Assembly (NCBI RefSeq): GCF_009569385.1
Contig: NZ_WBOF01000010.1
Span: 1-49,743, forward strand
Direction of reading: 5' to 3'
Length of the DNA stretch: 49,743 bases
DNA from: Streptomyces kaniharaensis
GTDB lineage: Bacteria; Actinomycetota; Actinomycetes; Streptomycetales; Streptomycetaceae
A program made the position numbers and the translations under genes. Positions 1-8,500 of this stretch are shown here, one piece after another (within the stretch, counting starts at the first letter, position 1; the number at the start of each line of letters is the position of its first letter). The notes beneath the pieces are model-generated. The model was not told the DNA's origin. It saw only the letters and a list, made by a program, of their open reading frames with translations, and did no database searches.

Positions 1-1
1 G

Positions 2-400
2 CGGATGATGGACGAGCTGGACGACTGGCGCAACGACCGCGAGGTGCGGCTGCTGCAGGCGGTGGTGCTGGACCTGCACGCGCTGGAGTTCCCCGAGGAC
101 GAGCTGCTGGGGCGCGAGGCCATGGCCGCGGCCTGGATTCTGCGGGAGACGGACGACAGCCTGGGCACGTCGACCGGCAAGCACCCGCCGTTCGCCGACG
201 AGTGGCACTCCTCCGGCGCCTCCCGGCCGTACGTGCGTCAGGAGTACCTGCAGTACCGCACGAGGCCGGCGGCCGAACCGGTCCCGGCCGCCGCCGTTCC
301 CGAGCCGACCGCGCCGGTCGAGCCGCGCCGGGTGTGGTGGGACCGCCTGCTGGACCCGATCTTCACCAAGTGGCTGGGCTGGCAGAGGATCGAGGAGTAA
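2..400 (+). CDS. Hypothetical protein, 3' part only (cut by window start)
   Basis: This is the C-terminal 132 codons of the gene that is complete at 34807-35316. The reading frame enters at base 2. The protein is acidic in its first half and carries a YVRQEY motif. It ends in a Trp-rich amphipathic tail (WWDRLLDPIFTKWLGW). No known family is recognised. See the complete copy for details. Confidence 0.8.
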   Translation, partial: RMMDELDDWRNDREVRLLQAVVLDLHALEFPEDELLGREAMAAAWILRETDDSLGTSTGKHPPFADEWHSSGASRPYVRQEYLQYRTRPAAEPVPAAAVPEPTAPVEPRRVWWDRLLDPIFTKWLGWQRIEE

Positions 401-408
401 CAGTCGTC

Positions 409-1142
409 CTACCCGAGGTTCTGCCCCGGTTCGCGGCCGTCGCCGACGTCCCGGTGCCGGGGCAGCGGGAGCGGGCCGACGAGCTGCACAAGGTCCGTGC
501 CCGCTCCCCACATCTCCAGCTGCTGGCCGTCGAGCAGGTACACCCCGCCCTGCCGCGAGGCCCACAGGACGTCCTGCCGGGAGTACCGGCCGAGGCTGAC
601 GACCAGGCGCAGGACGCCGCCGAAGCCCTCGGTCCCCGCCCGCCGCAGCGGCGCCGGCGCCGGGGTCGCCTCTCCTACTTCGTTGACCGGCCGCACCGTC
701 ACCTCCAGCGTGCGGCCGTCGCCGTCGCGCGCCATCAGCCGCGGAGTGCCCTGCCAGGGAGCCGACTTCACCCGCCAGCCGTCGCGCCGCAGCATCCGAC
801 TCGCGGCCCGGGCCAGCGCGTGCTCATCGGCCAGGGCCCGCAGGTCGGCAGCGGCGTAGAGGCCGGAGCGGCGCCGCGCTATCACCGCCCGGCGCCGGCG
901 GACGACGACGACCAGGGCGACGACGAGCACCAGGACGACGAGGACCCCGACCAGGCCGAGCACGGCGTACAGCCACCACAGCACCAGGAGCGGCAGGACG
1001 AAGACCGCCGCGCTCACCACGAAGCCCGGCAGCGCGTCGCGCAGCGGGGGCCGGCCTTTCCTGCTGCCGGAGGTAGCTCAGGGCCGGGCCCGTACGGCAC
1101 GCGGGAGCCCTGAGCGGGGGTCCGTCCCAACCAGCCCACCAT
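409..1142 (-). CDS. Membrane-anchored, Mrr-like degenerate nuclease (frame-disrupted copy)
   Basis: This is copy 1 of the gene intact at 35325-36062. Four single-base deletions relative to copy 2, between about 1040 and 1105, break the 5' end. The open frame here therefore begins only at about 1020 (MVSAAVFVLPLLVLWW), and the matching ATG at 1142 falls out of frame. These are probably consensus errors near the contig end rather than a real pseudogene. The transmembrane pair and the C-terminal domain are unaffected. Confidence 0.7.
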
Positions 1143-1249
1143 CTGCCCACTCCCTACCTGCTGCCGCCGTACCTGACGCCCCGTTGATACATGCCCACGA
1201 GCGTCGATCGCAGCGGGGCCCGCAGAGCATGGCCGAACCCGGACACTTC

Positions 1250-1313
1250 GAGGCCGTCCGGACGCTCGGCGTCGAGGGCGGGTCCCGGTCGTCCGCACCG
1301 TGTGCATGGTGGA
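1250..1313. repeat. Isolated copy of the oriT-region repeat with dyad ACCGTGTGCATGGT
   Basis: The segment GACGCTCGGCGTCGAGGGCG followed by the dyad at 1296-1311 (CACCGTGTGCATGGTG) matches the start of the 218-bp repeats at 4687 and 4905, with only a few base changes. It lies between the minus-strand membrane protein gene and the promoter at 1372-1404, so it could serve as an operator or a relaxosome-protein binding site. Copy 2 is at about 36172-36235. Confidence 0.7.
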
Positions 1314-1371
1314 TGTTGTGGGCGCCCGGGGCCGCAGTCGGAGACGGGCGCGTCGCCCACCTCCTGTAAGC

Positions 1372-1404
1372 AGTCTTGAACTTCAAGACTTCAAGAGTTA
1401 GGGT
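1372..1404 (+). promoter_or_regulatory. Promoter with embedded TTGAAC/TTCAAG palindromic operator (site a)
   Basis: A perfect 19-bp palindrome, AGTCTTGAACTTCAAGACT (1372-1390), is followed by a third half-site TTCAAGAG. TTGAAC (1376-1381) is a good -35, and TAGGGT (1399-1404) is a Streptomyces-like -10 at exactly 17 bp. The operator therefore covers the -35 and most of the spacer, as expected for repression by occlusion. The promoter would serve the GTG start at 1505 through a leader of about 95 nt. The leader contains GGAAACCCCCTGTGCTTG, shared with the coupling-protein leader. Copy 2 is at 36294-36326. Confidence 0.8.
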
Positions 1405-1504
1405 GGTGACGCGGAAACCCCCTGTGCTTGGCGTGGGGAGGCCAAGCGGGACAGGATGTCCCGCAGGCCGTGAGCAGCACGGACAACGACGAGAAGGCGA
1501 GCGC

Positions 1505-2336
1505 GTGAGCATCTTCAAGGACATGAGCCAGGGCGCCGAGCTGCTGGCCGCCGAGGTCGAGCGGCTGGTGAGGAGTTCCCGATGGGCCAGGACAACCGCG
1601 GCGGCACCGTAACGCTGACCACCGCCGGCGGCCTCGGACACCCACAGTTCACGGTCGAGCTGTCGCTGGAGGAGGCCGCCGCCGTTCGCCAGGCGGTGGC
1701 CCGGTTGCGGCTCCAGTTCAAGCAGCAGCACCCCGACCAGCCGGGCGTCTGCGCGCACTGCCACGGTGGCGGCCGTGCGGACGAGAGCCGGGACTGCCCG
1801 GCCTGCGGGGAACGGATGCGCTGGTGGCAGAGCCCCGACCTGCCCGACTACCAGGCCCAGGAACTGGGGTGGTGGGTGTGCGGGGGGTGCGCGCACCGGG
1901 TGGCCGGCCCGTACGACGCCGAGCAGGCCGACGCCAGCGCCCGTACGGAGCTGGAGCCCGGGCACGCGAACGGCGAGCACTGGCGGTGCGTGGCGTGCGA
2001 GACCGTGAACGCGATCACCGACCGGACGTGCATGGCGTGCGACCGCGGCCGGCCCCAACTGGTGGCCGGGCACCGGCAGTACACCATCACCTGCCCGTAC
2101 TGCAGCAGCACGGACGTCGAGGAGTACGGCGATCCGATCTCCACCACCCACGACGACTACGCCGACTGTGCGCGGTGCCGGGCGTGCGGGCGGGAGTGGG
2201 GGCTGGACCCCGCCGCCGACGCCTCCTGCACCAGCTGCGGGGGCAGTGGCCGCCCGGGCAACGGCCCCCACGCGACGAAGGACGAGCACGGGGCCCGGGT
2301 GCTGACCCGGCCTGCAGCTGCTCGGAGGAGCGGTGA
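1505..2336 (+). CDS. Multi-zinc-ribbon protein with RanBP2-type finger (frame-disrupted copy)
   Basis: This is copy 1 of the gene intact at 36430-37263. Relative to copy 2 it lacks one base at about 1570 (GTGAGGAG versus GTGGAGGAG) and one at about 2308 (GACCCGG versus GACCCCGG). The frame therefore shifts soon after the GTG start and again just before the stop. The GTG follows GAGAAGG about 8 nt upstream. All cysteine pairs lie in the open middle part. The shifts are most likely sequencing errors. Domain details are given under the intact copy. Confidence 0.75.
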
Positions 2337-2845
2337 GGCGAAGCCGGGCGGACCTGCCGTGGGCCGAGCTGGTCGGGCACGCGCCGAGCCGTGCGAGGTA
2401 CACGGCGAAGGTCTTCCGGCGGGGCGACGGGCAGTGCTGGTACTGGACCGGGGGGATCAGCTCGACCGGGCACGGCAAGTTCCGCGCCGGCACCGGGGAC
2501 TGGAGCGAGGTGGTCAGCGCCCACGAGTACGGGTACGCCGTCGAGCACGGCCACCAGGCGCTGATCGACACCCCCGTGATCCGGCACACCTGCGACAGCC
2601 CGAGCTGCTGCAACCCCCGGCATTGGCTGCCGGGCACCCGGCAGGACAACGTGCTGGACTACGCGTCCCGGTCGCGGCTGGCCGGGCACGCGCTCGCTGA
2701 CGTGCGGGGGCCGAGGGGCCGGGCCGACGCGATCCGGGAGGCGATCCTGGCGGCGAAGCCCGACGAGGTCGAGGCCGCGATCCGGGAGGCGATCAGGGCG
2801 GGCCAGCCCGGGGGAGCGCAGCAGGACGGACTTTGGGAGGTCTGA
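2333..2845 (+). CDS. HNH endonuclease (phage/plasmid HNH type)
   Basis: The 170-aa protein has the layout of the small phage-type HNH nucleases: CWYWTGG (35-41), AHEYGYAVEHG (63-73) and IRHTCDSPSCCNPRHW (83-98), followed by LPGTRQDN (99-106). H85, N94 and H97 are the likely catalytic and metal-binding positions, with C87 and C92 or C93 as zinc ligands. The GTG start (2333) overlaps the TGA of the zinc-ribbon gene by 4 nt (GTGA) and follows GGAGGAGC, so the two are translationally coupled. The role is inferred to be a DNA-nicking or cleaving enzyme, either homing-like or linked to plasmid processing. Its target is unknown. Confidence 0.85.
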   Translation: MRRSRADLPWAELVGHAPSRARYTAKVFRRGDGQCWYWTGGISSTGHGKFRAGTGDWSEVVSAHEYGYAVEHGHQALIDTPVIRHTCDSPSCCNPRHWLPGTRQDNVLDYASRSRLAGHALADVRGPRGRADAIREAILAAKPDEVEAAIREAIRAGQPGGAQQDGLWEV

Positions 2846-2927
2846 CGGACCGTGGGGTGGCACGGGCCTCGGCCCGTGCCACCCCATGGCCCGGGCAGTC
2901 CGGACCAGTGACGAAGGGGAGCATCAC

Positions 2928-3461
2928 ATGCAGATCGAGATCATCAGCTTCGGATACCTGCACGGCCCCGTCCCGGAGGCCGAGTTGGTCCTGGACCTCC
3001 GCAAGCACTTCAAGGACCCCCACGTGTCGCCGACCCTGCGGTACCTCACCGCCCGGGACCAGGAGGTGCGCGACGCCGTCAAGGCCACCCCCGGCATCCT
3101 GCAGGTGGTGGCCGCGACCATCACCATGGCGCAGTCGTACGCCATGGGCCCCGGCGCCGAGACCAGCGTGTTTCGCATCGCCGTAGGATGCGTCGGCGGA
3201 CGCCACAGGGCCGCGGCAACGGCCGAGTTGCTGCAGACCGGGCTGACCGCCGCGCAGTTCGACGTCACCACCCTGACCCACCGCGACCTGGACCAGCCGG
3301 TGGTGGAGTCCGGCCGCGAGACCGGCCGCGTCGAGCGGTACGCCGAGGTGATCGAGCCCGCGCTGGTTGCTCTGTGGAACGAGCTTGGCGAGGACGACGA
3401 GTTCGATACCCAGGTGGGCGCAGAGAACGCCGCGATGGCCTTGGTGAAGGCCGGGTACTGA
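2928..3461 (+). CDS. Stand-alone RapZ C-terminal-domain-like protein
   Basis: The 177-aa protein aligns by eye with the C-terminal domain of RapZ/YvcJ. It has SFGYLHG (7-13) in place of SFGYKYG, LVLDLR (20-25) in place of the VFDVR segment, LTARDQEV (40-47), and IAVGCVGGRHR (84-94) matching the family's IGCTGGxHRS signature. The N-terminal P-loop kinase domain of chromosomal RapZ is absent. In Escherichia coli this domain binds small RNA and signal metabolites, and whether that applies here is inference. The ATG at 2928 follows AAGGGGA. It lies 82 nt after the HNH gene, probably in the same transcript. Confidence 0.75.
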   Translation: MQIEIISFGYLHGPVPEAELVLDLRKHFKDPHVSPTLRYLTARDQEVRDAVKATPGILQVVAATITMAQSYAMGPGAETSVFRIAVGCVGGRHRAAATAELLQTGLTAAQFDVTTLTHRDLDQPVVESGRETGRVERYAEVIEPALVALWNELGEDDEFDTQVGAENAAMALVKAGY

Positions 3462-3502
3462 TCAGGGAGCAGTGGCGGGCCGCTGGAGCGACCCGCCGAC
3501 CC

Positions 3503-3598
3503 TCAGCGGGGGTTGGTTGCCCCGCAGTTGCCGCAGCGGCCCCCCGAGTGGGGTGGCAGGGGGTGCCCGCAGGCACCGCATCCTCCCTGTACCGGCAT
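3503..3598 (-). CDS. 31-aa zinc-ribbon microprotein
   Basis: This is a very short gene. MPVQGGCGACGHPLPPHSGG leads into two CxxC knuckles, CGAC (7-10) and CGNC (22-25), enough for one rubredoxin-like zinc ribbon. The ATG is preceded by a strong Shine-Dalgarno sequence (GGGAGGAACCG), which is the main reason to believe it. It runs opposite to its neighbours and ends 42 nt from the RapZ-like stop. Streptomyces genomes encode many such tiny CxxC proteins, and their function is unknown. Confidence 0.6.
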   Translation of the reverse strand: MPVQGGCGACGHPLPPHSGGRCGNCGATNPR

Positions 3599-3622
3599 CG
3601 GTTCCTCCCGTAGTAACAGTGG

Positions 3623-3651
3623 CGCCCCCCGGTGAAGCGGACCGGGGGGCG
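3623..3651 (+). terminator. GC-rich hairpin after the RapZ-like gene
   Basis: CGCCCCCCGGT (3623-3633) and ACCGGGGGGCG (3641-3651) form an 11-bp stem with a 7-nt loop, followed by GTTGTTG. It can end plus-strand transcription from the HNH/RapZ-like operon. On the minus strand it would lie in the leader of the 31-aa zinc-ribbon gene. Confidence 0.6.
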
Positions 3652-3734
3652 TTGTTGCTGGCCACCACCCTAGGGCCGGACTGTTACGAGGTCGAGGGAT
3701 CTCCGGACCGGGGGGACCGACTGACCCAGAATCA

Positions 3735-3763
3735 CACCGTGTACATGGTGCGAAAGGTAGGAT
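3735..3763 (+). promoter_or_regulatory. Dyad operator CACCGTGTACATGGTG and putative -10 before the SprT-like gene
   Basis: The dyad at 3735-3750 belongs to the same ACCGTG-NN-CAYGGT family as the oriT-region sites. TAGGAT (3758-3763) lies 7 nt before the ATG at 3771. It could be a -10 giving a nearly leaderless transcript, with the dyad over the -35 position, or the AAGGTAGGA around it could be a Shine-Dalgarno sequence. The two readings cannot be separated by eye. Copy 2 is at 38662-38690. Confidence 0.55.
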
Positions 3764-3770
3764 GCCGAGC

Positions 3771-4676
3771 ATGGCGACGAACCTGCGGGGCCGCGAGGGG
3801 GCCCGGATCATCACCGCGCTGGAGACCATGTGGGCCGCGATCCAGGCCCGGCACCCTCACGTGCCGGACGCCGTGGTCATCACCGGCAGCGGCCTGCCCT
3901 CGAAGAAGAGCAAGGCGAAGCGCTCGGCGTACCAGAAGTACGGCCACCTCACCCCGGACCAGTGGGCCGACCCGGAGAACACCGGCCGCCGGCCGGAGCT
4001 GTTCGTGGCGGGTGAGCTGTTGGAACGCGGGGGCGAGGCCGTGCTGGAGACGATGCTGCACGAGGCCGCGCACGGCATCGCGGTGACCCGGTCGATCGTT
4101 GACTGCAGCAGCGACGGACTCAGGTGGCACAACCGGAAGTTTGCGGAGCTGGCGCGCGAGGTGGGGCTGGAGCCGCCGAAGCGGGCCGCGCAGACGTACG
4201 GCTTCTCTGACGCTGTGCTGCTGCCGGCCACCGCGGCCGCGTACGCCTCGGCGATCCGGAAGCTGGAGGCTGCTCGACTGCCGTTCCTGGAGGGCGAGCC
4301 CTCCAAGCAGGAGGACCAGGAGCAGGCCGAGGAGGAGCCGAAGAAGAAGCGGACCTCCGGCAAGCGGTACCCGATCGTGTGCCGCTGCACGCCGGAGCCC
4401 CGGCGCATGCAGGTGACCCCGAAGACCTACGGCAAGGGGACGAAGAGGGGCGCCATCCTGTGCGGGCTGTGCGGGTCGGAGTTCGCGCCCGAGAACGACG
4501 ACGCGGCCGAGGCGTTCGATTCCTACGACGACGAGCCGGAGACCACCCAGGCGACCACGGAGGCCGTCCCGGTCGCGGTGCCGGCCGCCCGTACGGAGGA
4601 GCCTCCGTCGCCGCCGGAGGCGGACTCGGCGTGGGCGGGGGAGGAGCCGGAGCCCGAGTGGGCAGGTGAGGGCTGA
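3771..4676 (+). CDS. SprT-like zinc metalloprotease with C-terminal zinc ribbon
   Basis: The 301-aa protein carries LHEAAHG, an HExxH zinc-protease motif (H97, E98, H101), followed by WHNRKF with H120 as the likely third ligand. This is the SprT/Spartan arrangement. A CRC/CGLC zinc ribbon lies at about 200-240, again typical of SprT-like proteins, and is followed by an acidic Pro/Glu tail. Eukaryotic Spartan degrades proteins covalently trapped on DNA, but bacterial plasmid versions are little studied. The gene sits immediately upstream of the presumed oriT and the relaxase, an enzyme that links itself covalently to DNA. A role in clearing relaxase-DNA adducts is inference. The ATG at 3771 was chosen over 3762 because AAGGTAGGA then has proper spacing. 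Confidence 0.8.
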   Translation: MATNLRGREGARIITALETMWAAIQARHPHVPDAVVITGSGLPSKKSKAKRSAYQKYGHLTPDQWADPENTGRRPELFVAGELLERGGEAVLETMLHEAAHGIAVTRSIVDCSSDGLRWHNRKFAELAREVGLEPPKRAAQTYGFSDAVLLPATAAAYASAIRKLEAARLPFLEGEPSKQEDQEQAEEEPKKKRTSGKRYPIVCRCTPEPRRMQVTPKTYGKGTKRGAILCGLCGSEFAPENDDAAEAFDSYDDEPETTQATTEAVPVAVPAARTEEPPSPPEADSAWAGEEPEPEWAGEG

Positions 4677-5576
4677 CCGTCAGCTCCACCGTGTGCATGG
4701 TGGGTTGGGGCCCCGTTCTGACGCTCGGCGTCGAGGGCGGGGCCCGGTCGTTTGCACCGTGTGCATGGTGGGTGTGGCGGGGGGCGGGGGTGGGGGCGCA
4801 GGCCCGCGCCGAGGGGTGGCTGGCCGCCGTCGAGGTGGGCGGTTCACACCGTGTCCACGGTGGGCGCAGTCGGGCCGACCGGCCCCGGTTCGGTGGGCAG
4901 GTTGCACCGTGTGCATGGTGGGTTGGGGCCCCGTTCTGACGCTCGGCGTCGAGGGCGGGGCCCGGTCGTTTGCACCGTGTGCATGGTGGGCGTGGCGGGG
5001 GGCGGGGGTGGGGGCGCAGGCCCGCGCCGAGGGGTGGCTGGCCGCCGTCGAGGTGGGCGGTTCACACCGTGTCCACGGTGGGCGCAGTCGGGCCGACCGG
5101 CCCGGCGCCCCGGGGTGGGTGGTTGCGGTGGGTGAGGCGCGGCCCGCTGGCGCGGGGCCGGGCGGGGGTGGGGGCGGGTGCGTCGGCGCCGCGCCGACGC
5201 GGTGGGTTCGGTGGGCGGTTCACAGCATGTCCACGGTGGCTGCCGTCACGGCCGGCGGCCGGGTGGCTGATCACCTCTTGTAACAGTGGCCCGCGTGCGC
5301 GGGCGGGCGTGCCGCGCCGTCGAGCCTGCCGCACGTCCGTGCTCGCGGCCGTTGGCCGTGGTTGCCGCAGGCGCCCGGTTGCTGTCCTGTACATGATGGT
5401 TTCTGACGTGTGATCATCTTTCCGCCTCCGGCCCGTCGTCCGTGCTGCCTCTCCCTGTCCTAGGTCTACTGTCCGTTGTGATCTTCCGCCGCTTACTTCC
5501 CGTCCCTGTGAGCTGATGGTGTGTCGTGCTGTGTTCCGTCCTCTTGTTCTTCAACACACCCTTGCATTGAAATCCG
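4677..5576. other. 900-bp non-coding repeat region, probable oriT
   Basis: There is no credible gene between the SprT-like protease and the MobF relaxase. The region holds two 218-bp tandem repeats, seven dyads of the ACCGTG-NN-CAYGGT family (starting at 4687, 4755, 4847, 4905, 4973, 5065 and a weaker one at 5223), and a perfect 21-bp hairpin at 5180-5200. The last 170 bp before the relaxase are pyrimidine-rich and lower in GC. MobF oriTs commonly lie beside the relaxase gene. GGTGTGTCGTGC at 5518-5529 loosely resembles the F-plasmid nic core, but this is only a guess. Copy 2 is at 39604-40503. Confidence 0.65.
4687..5103. repeat. Two tandem 218-bp direct repeats with three dyads each
   Basis: Units begin at 4687 and 4905 and are nearly identical for about 200 bp. 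Each unit contains CACCGTGTGCATGGTG twice and CACCGTGTCCACGGTG once, at matching offsets of 0, 68 and 160. A partial third unit lies far away at 1250-1313. Such spaced dyads fit cooperative binding by a relaxosome accessory protein or autorepressor. No regulator is identified. Copy 2 is at 39614-40030. Confidence 0.85.
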
Positions 5577-8500
5577 ATGGACCGTACCGTGATCGTCATG
5601 ACAGCGTCGGTGAGCTTCGGGTCGAGCCCGGACTACCTGCTGTCCTCTGTCGGTGCACGGTCAGATAACTACTACTTGCAGGCCATTGACCAGGACGGCG
5701 AGCCGCCGGGGATCTGGGCCGGCAAGGGTGCCGCAGCGTTCGGACTCTCGGGTGAGGTCGACCCCGAGACCTTCCGGGAGATGTACACACATCTGATCGA
5801 CCCTCGGGACATCGACAAGTTGCACAGCGTCACCGCCGAGCGGTGGGACGCCTATCGCAAGGCGCACCCCGACCTGCAGCGCGGGACCGACGAGTACAAG
5901 GCGGCGAAGGCCGCGATCCGCAAGGAGGCGCTGGCCGAGTTCCGTCTGGGCTCACCGCTGCGGGACTACTCGAAGAGCACGCAGCGTAAGGTCGATGAGG
6001 CTGTCGAGAAGCTGGGGGAGCACGCGACTCCCGAGCAGAAGTGGGCCGCGGAGATGGGCGTGCGGCGCAACGCGACGCAGTCCAACACGTACGTCGACGT
6101 CACGTTCAGCGCCCCCAAGAGCTGGTCACTTCTGCACGCCGGTCTGCAGGTTCGGGCGGTCGAGGAGAGGCTGGCCGGGAACCACGAGCTGGCCGACGCG
6201 TACGCCGCTCAGGCGGAGCAGGTCTGGGAGGCGTTGAAGGAAGGCGCGGCCGCCGGCCTTGCCCACATGGAGGCCCAGGCCGGGTACACCAGGGAGGGCC
6301 GCTTCGCCAGCAAGAAGGGCGAAGCCTCGGTGGGCAAGCGGGTCGACGCGCACGAGCTGACCGCCGCCCAGTTCGCCCAGCACCTGAGCCGCGACGAGGA
6401 CCCGCAGCTGCACATCCACACGGCGATCCTGAACCGCGTCGCGTACAAGTCCGTCGACCCGGTGACTGGTGAAGAGGTCACGAAGTGGGGTGCGCTGGAC
6501 GGCAAGCTGATCCTGCGCGAGGCCAAGGCCGCCGGCCACCTCTTCGAGAAGGTGGCCGAGGAGTCGCTGACGCGACGGCTCGGTGTTCGATTCGAGATGC
6601 GCCCGGACGGCAAGGCCCGCGAGATCGTCGGCATCGAGGAGTCGCTGCGGGACCTGTACTCCAGCCGGCGCCGGGTGGTGACCGCCGGGGTCAAGGAGCT
6701 GGCCGACGCCTACGAGGCCAAGCACGGCGTGGCGCCGAAGGCCCACACGCTGGCGAAGATGGCCCAGTTCGTCACCCTGCGGGACCGCAAGGTGAAGGAC
6801 CACGACGGGGCCTCCCGCGAGGAGCTGCTGGAGCGTTGGGAGAGCGCCGCCAAGGAGAACCTGCAGACCACGCTGCGGGACGTGCCCGAGGCCGTCGCCC
6901 AGGCCGCCAGCGAGCGCGGCACGGCGCCGGAGGAGTTCGACCCGGCCGAGGTGGTGCGCAAGGCGATCGAGACCGTGCAGTCCGAGCGTTCGACGTGGCA
7001 GCGTTCGCACCTGCAGGTTGAGATCATCCGGCAGCTGCCGGACTGCCTCGGCGGCCTGGACGTCGACCAGGTGACCTCCCTGGTCAACGAGCTGACGGAC
7101 TTCGCGCTGACCAACCCGGAGGAGTCCGGGCTGGTGGCGCTGGCCGCCCCGGAGCTGATCCCCATGCCGCGCTCGCTGCAGCTGGGCGACGGGACGCCGA
7201 TCTACCAGGTCCCCGGCGCCGAGCAGTACGCGACCCGCGGCCACCTGGACACCGAGGAGCGGCTGCTGGAGGACGCCCGCCTGGTGGGCGGTCCGGCGCT
7301 GACCGAAGAGCAGATCGAGCAGGCGCTGGTTGGCCGCGGGCTCAACGCCGGGCAGGAGGCCGCGTTCCGGGGCATCCTCGGCGGAGGCCGCCAGGCGGAC
7401 GTGCTGATCGGCCCGGCCGGCGCGGGGAAGTCGTACGTGGCGGCCGCGATCCACGACGCGTGGCGCGACACCGGGCGCTCGGTGATCGGCCTCACGACCT
7501 CCGAGCGGGCCGCCCGAGTGCTGGCCGGTGAAGGCGTCGAGCACGTCGCCAACTTGGCGATGTTCATCAACTCCAACAAGGCACTGGCCGAGGGCAAGAC
7601 GTCTCCTGAGCTGGAGAAGTACCGGCTGCGGCCCGACCAGCTGGTGATGCTGGACGAGGCCGGTATGACCGAGACCCACGTCATGGAGGAGGTCCGCCGA
7701 CTCGTCCGCGAGGCCGGCGCCAAGCTGGTGTACGCCGGCGACTTCGCCCAGCTGACCTCCGTCGGCGCGGGCGGCATGCTCGCCGAACTGGCCACCCAGG
7801 CCGGGGTCCAGGTCTACGAGCTGGAGGAGGTCCGCCGCTTCAATGCGACGTGGGAGCGCGAGGCGTCGCTGCGGCTGCGCGAGGGCGACACCGAGGTTCT
7901 GACCGACTACGAGAACCGCGGCCGCCTGCTCGGCGGCGAGCGCGACGAGATGCTGACCGCCGCGTACCAGGACTGGCTCGCCGACACGACGGCCGGCCAC
8001 AACTCCCTGCTGATCGCCGTGTCCCAGCAGCAGGCCGATCAGCTGGCCGCGATGGCCCGGGCCGATCTCGTGCGCCTCGGCCGCGTCGAAGCGGACGGCG
8101 TCCACCTTGAGCTGCGCGGGATCACGATCGGTGTCGGCGACCAGATCCAGCTGCGGGAGATCAACCGCCAGGTCAAGAGCGCGACGGGTGACCGGTTCGC
8201 CGTCAACCGGGACGTAGTCCAGGTCACCCAGCGCAACAAGGACGGTTCGCTGGTCGTGCGCTACGACGACGGCGAGCTGATGTACCTCCCGGCCCACTAC
8301 GTGCAGGACCACGTGGATCTGGCGTACGCCGGCACCGTGCACTCCAGCCAGGGCCGCACGGTCGACCGCTGCCGCGTGCTCACCGAGGGCGGGGACACCC
8401 GCGAGAGCCTGTACGTCGCGCTCACCCGAGGCAAGGACGGCAACTGGGCGTACGTGGTGACGGAGCGGAACATCTCCGAGCTGGACGGCCCCGACGAGGT

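Noticed and set aside
1..2336. Genuine pseudogenes at 409-1142 and 1505-2336
   Set aside because: The second copy of the same region has intact frames, and the differences are single-base indels near the contig end, so sequencing error is more likely.
1296..5238. CRISPR array interpretation of the repeated CACCGTGTGCATGGTG elements
   Set aside because: Spacing is irregular (68, 92, 58 bp), the intervening sequence is itself duplicated, and there are no cas genes.
4666..5413. Open frames within the 218-bp repeat region
   Set aside because: They translate the tandem repeats into Gly/Arg-rich sequence duplicated with the DNA, lack ribosome sites and occur in several frames at once.
5518..5529. 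Firm assignment of the nic site at GGTGTGTCGTGC
   Set aside because: The similarity to the F-plasmid nic core is only a few bases, and MobF nic sequences vary widely, so it is mentioned only as a guess.
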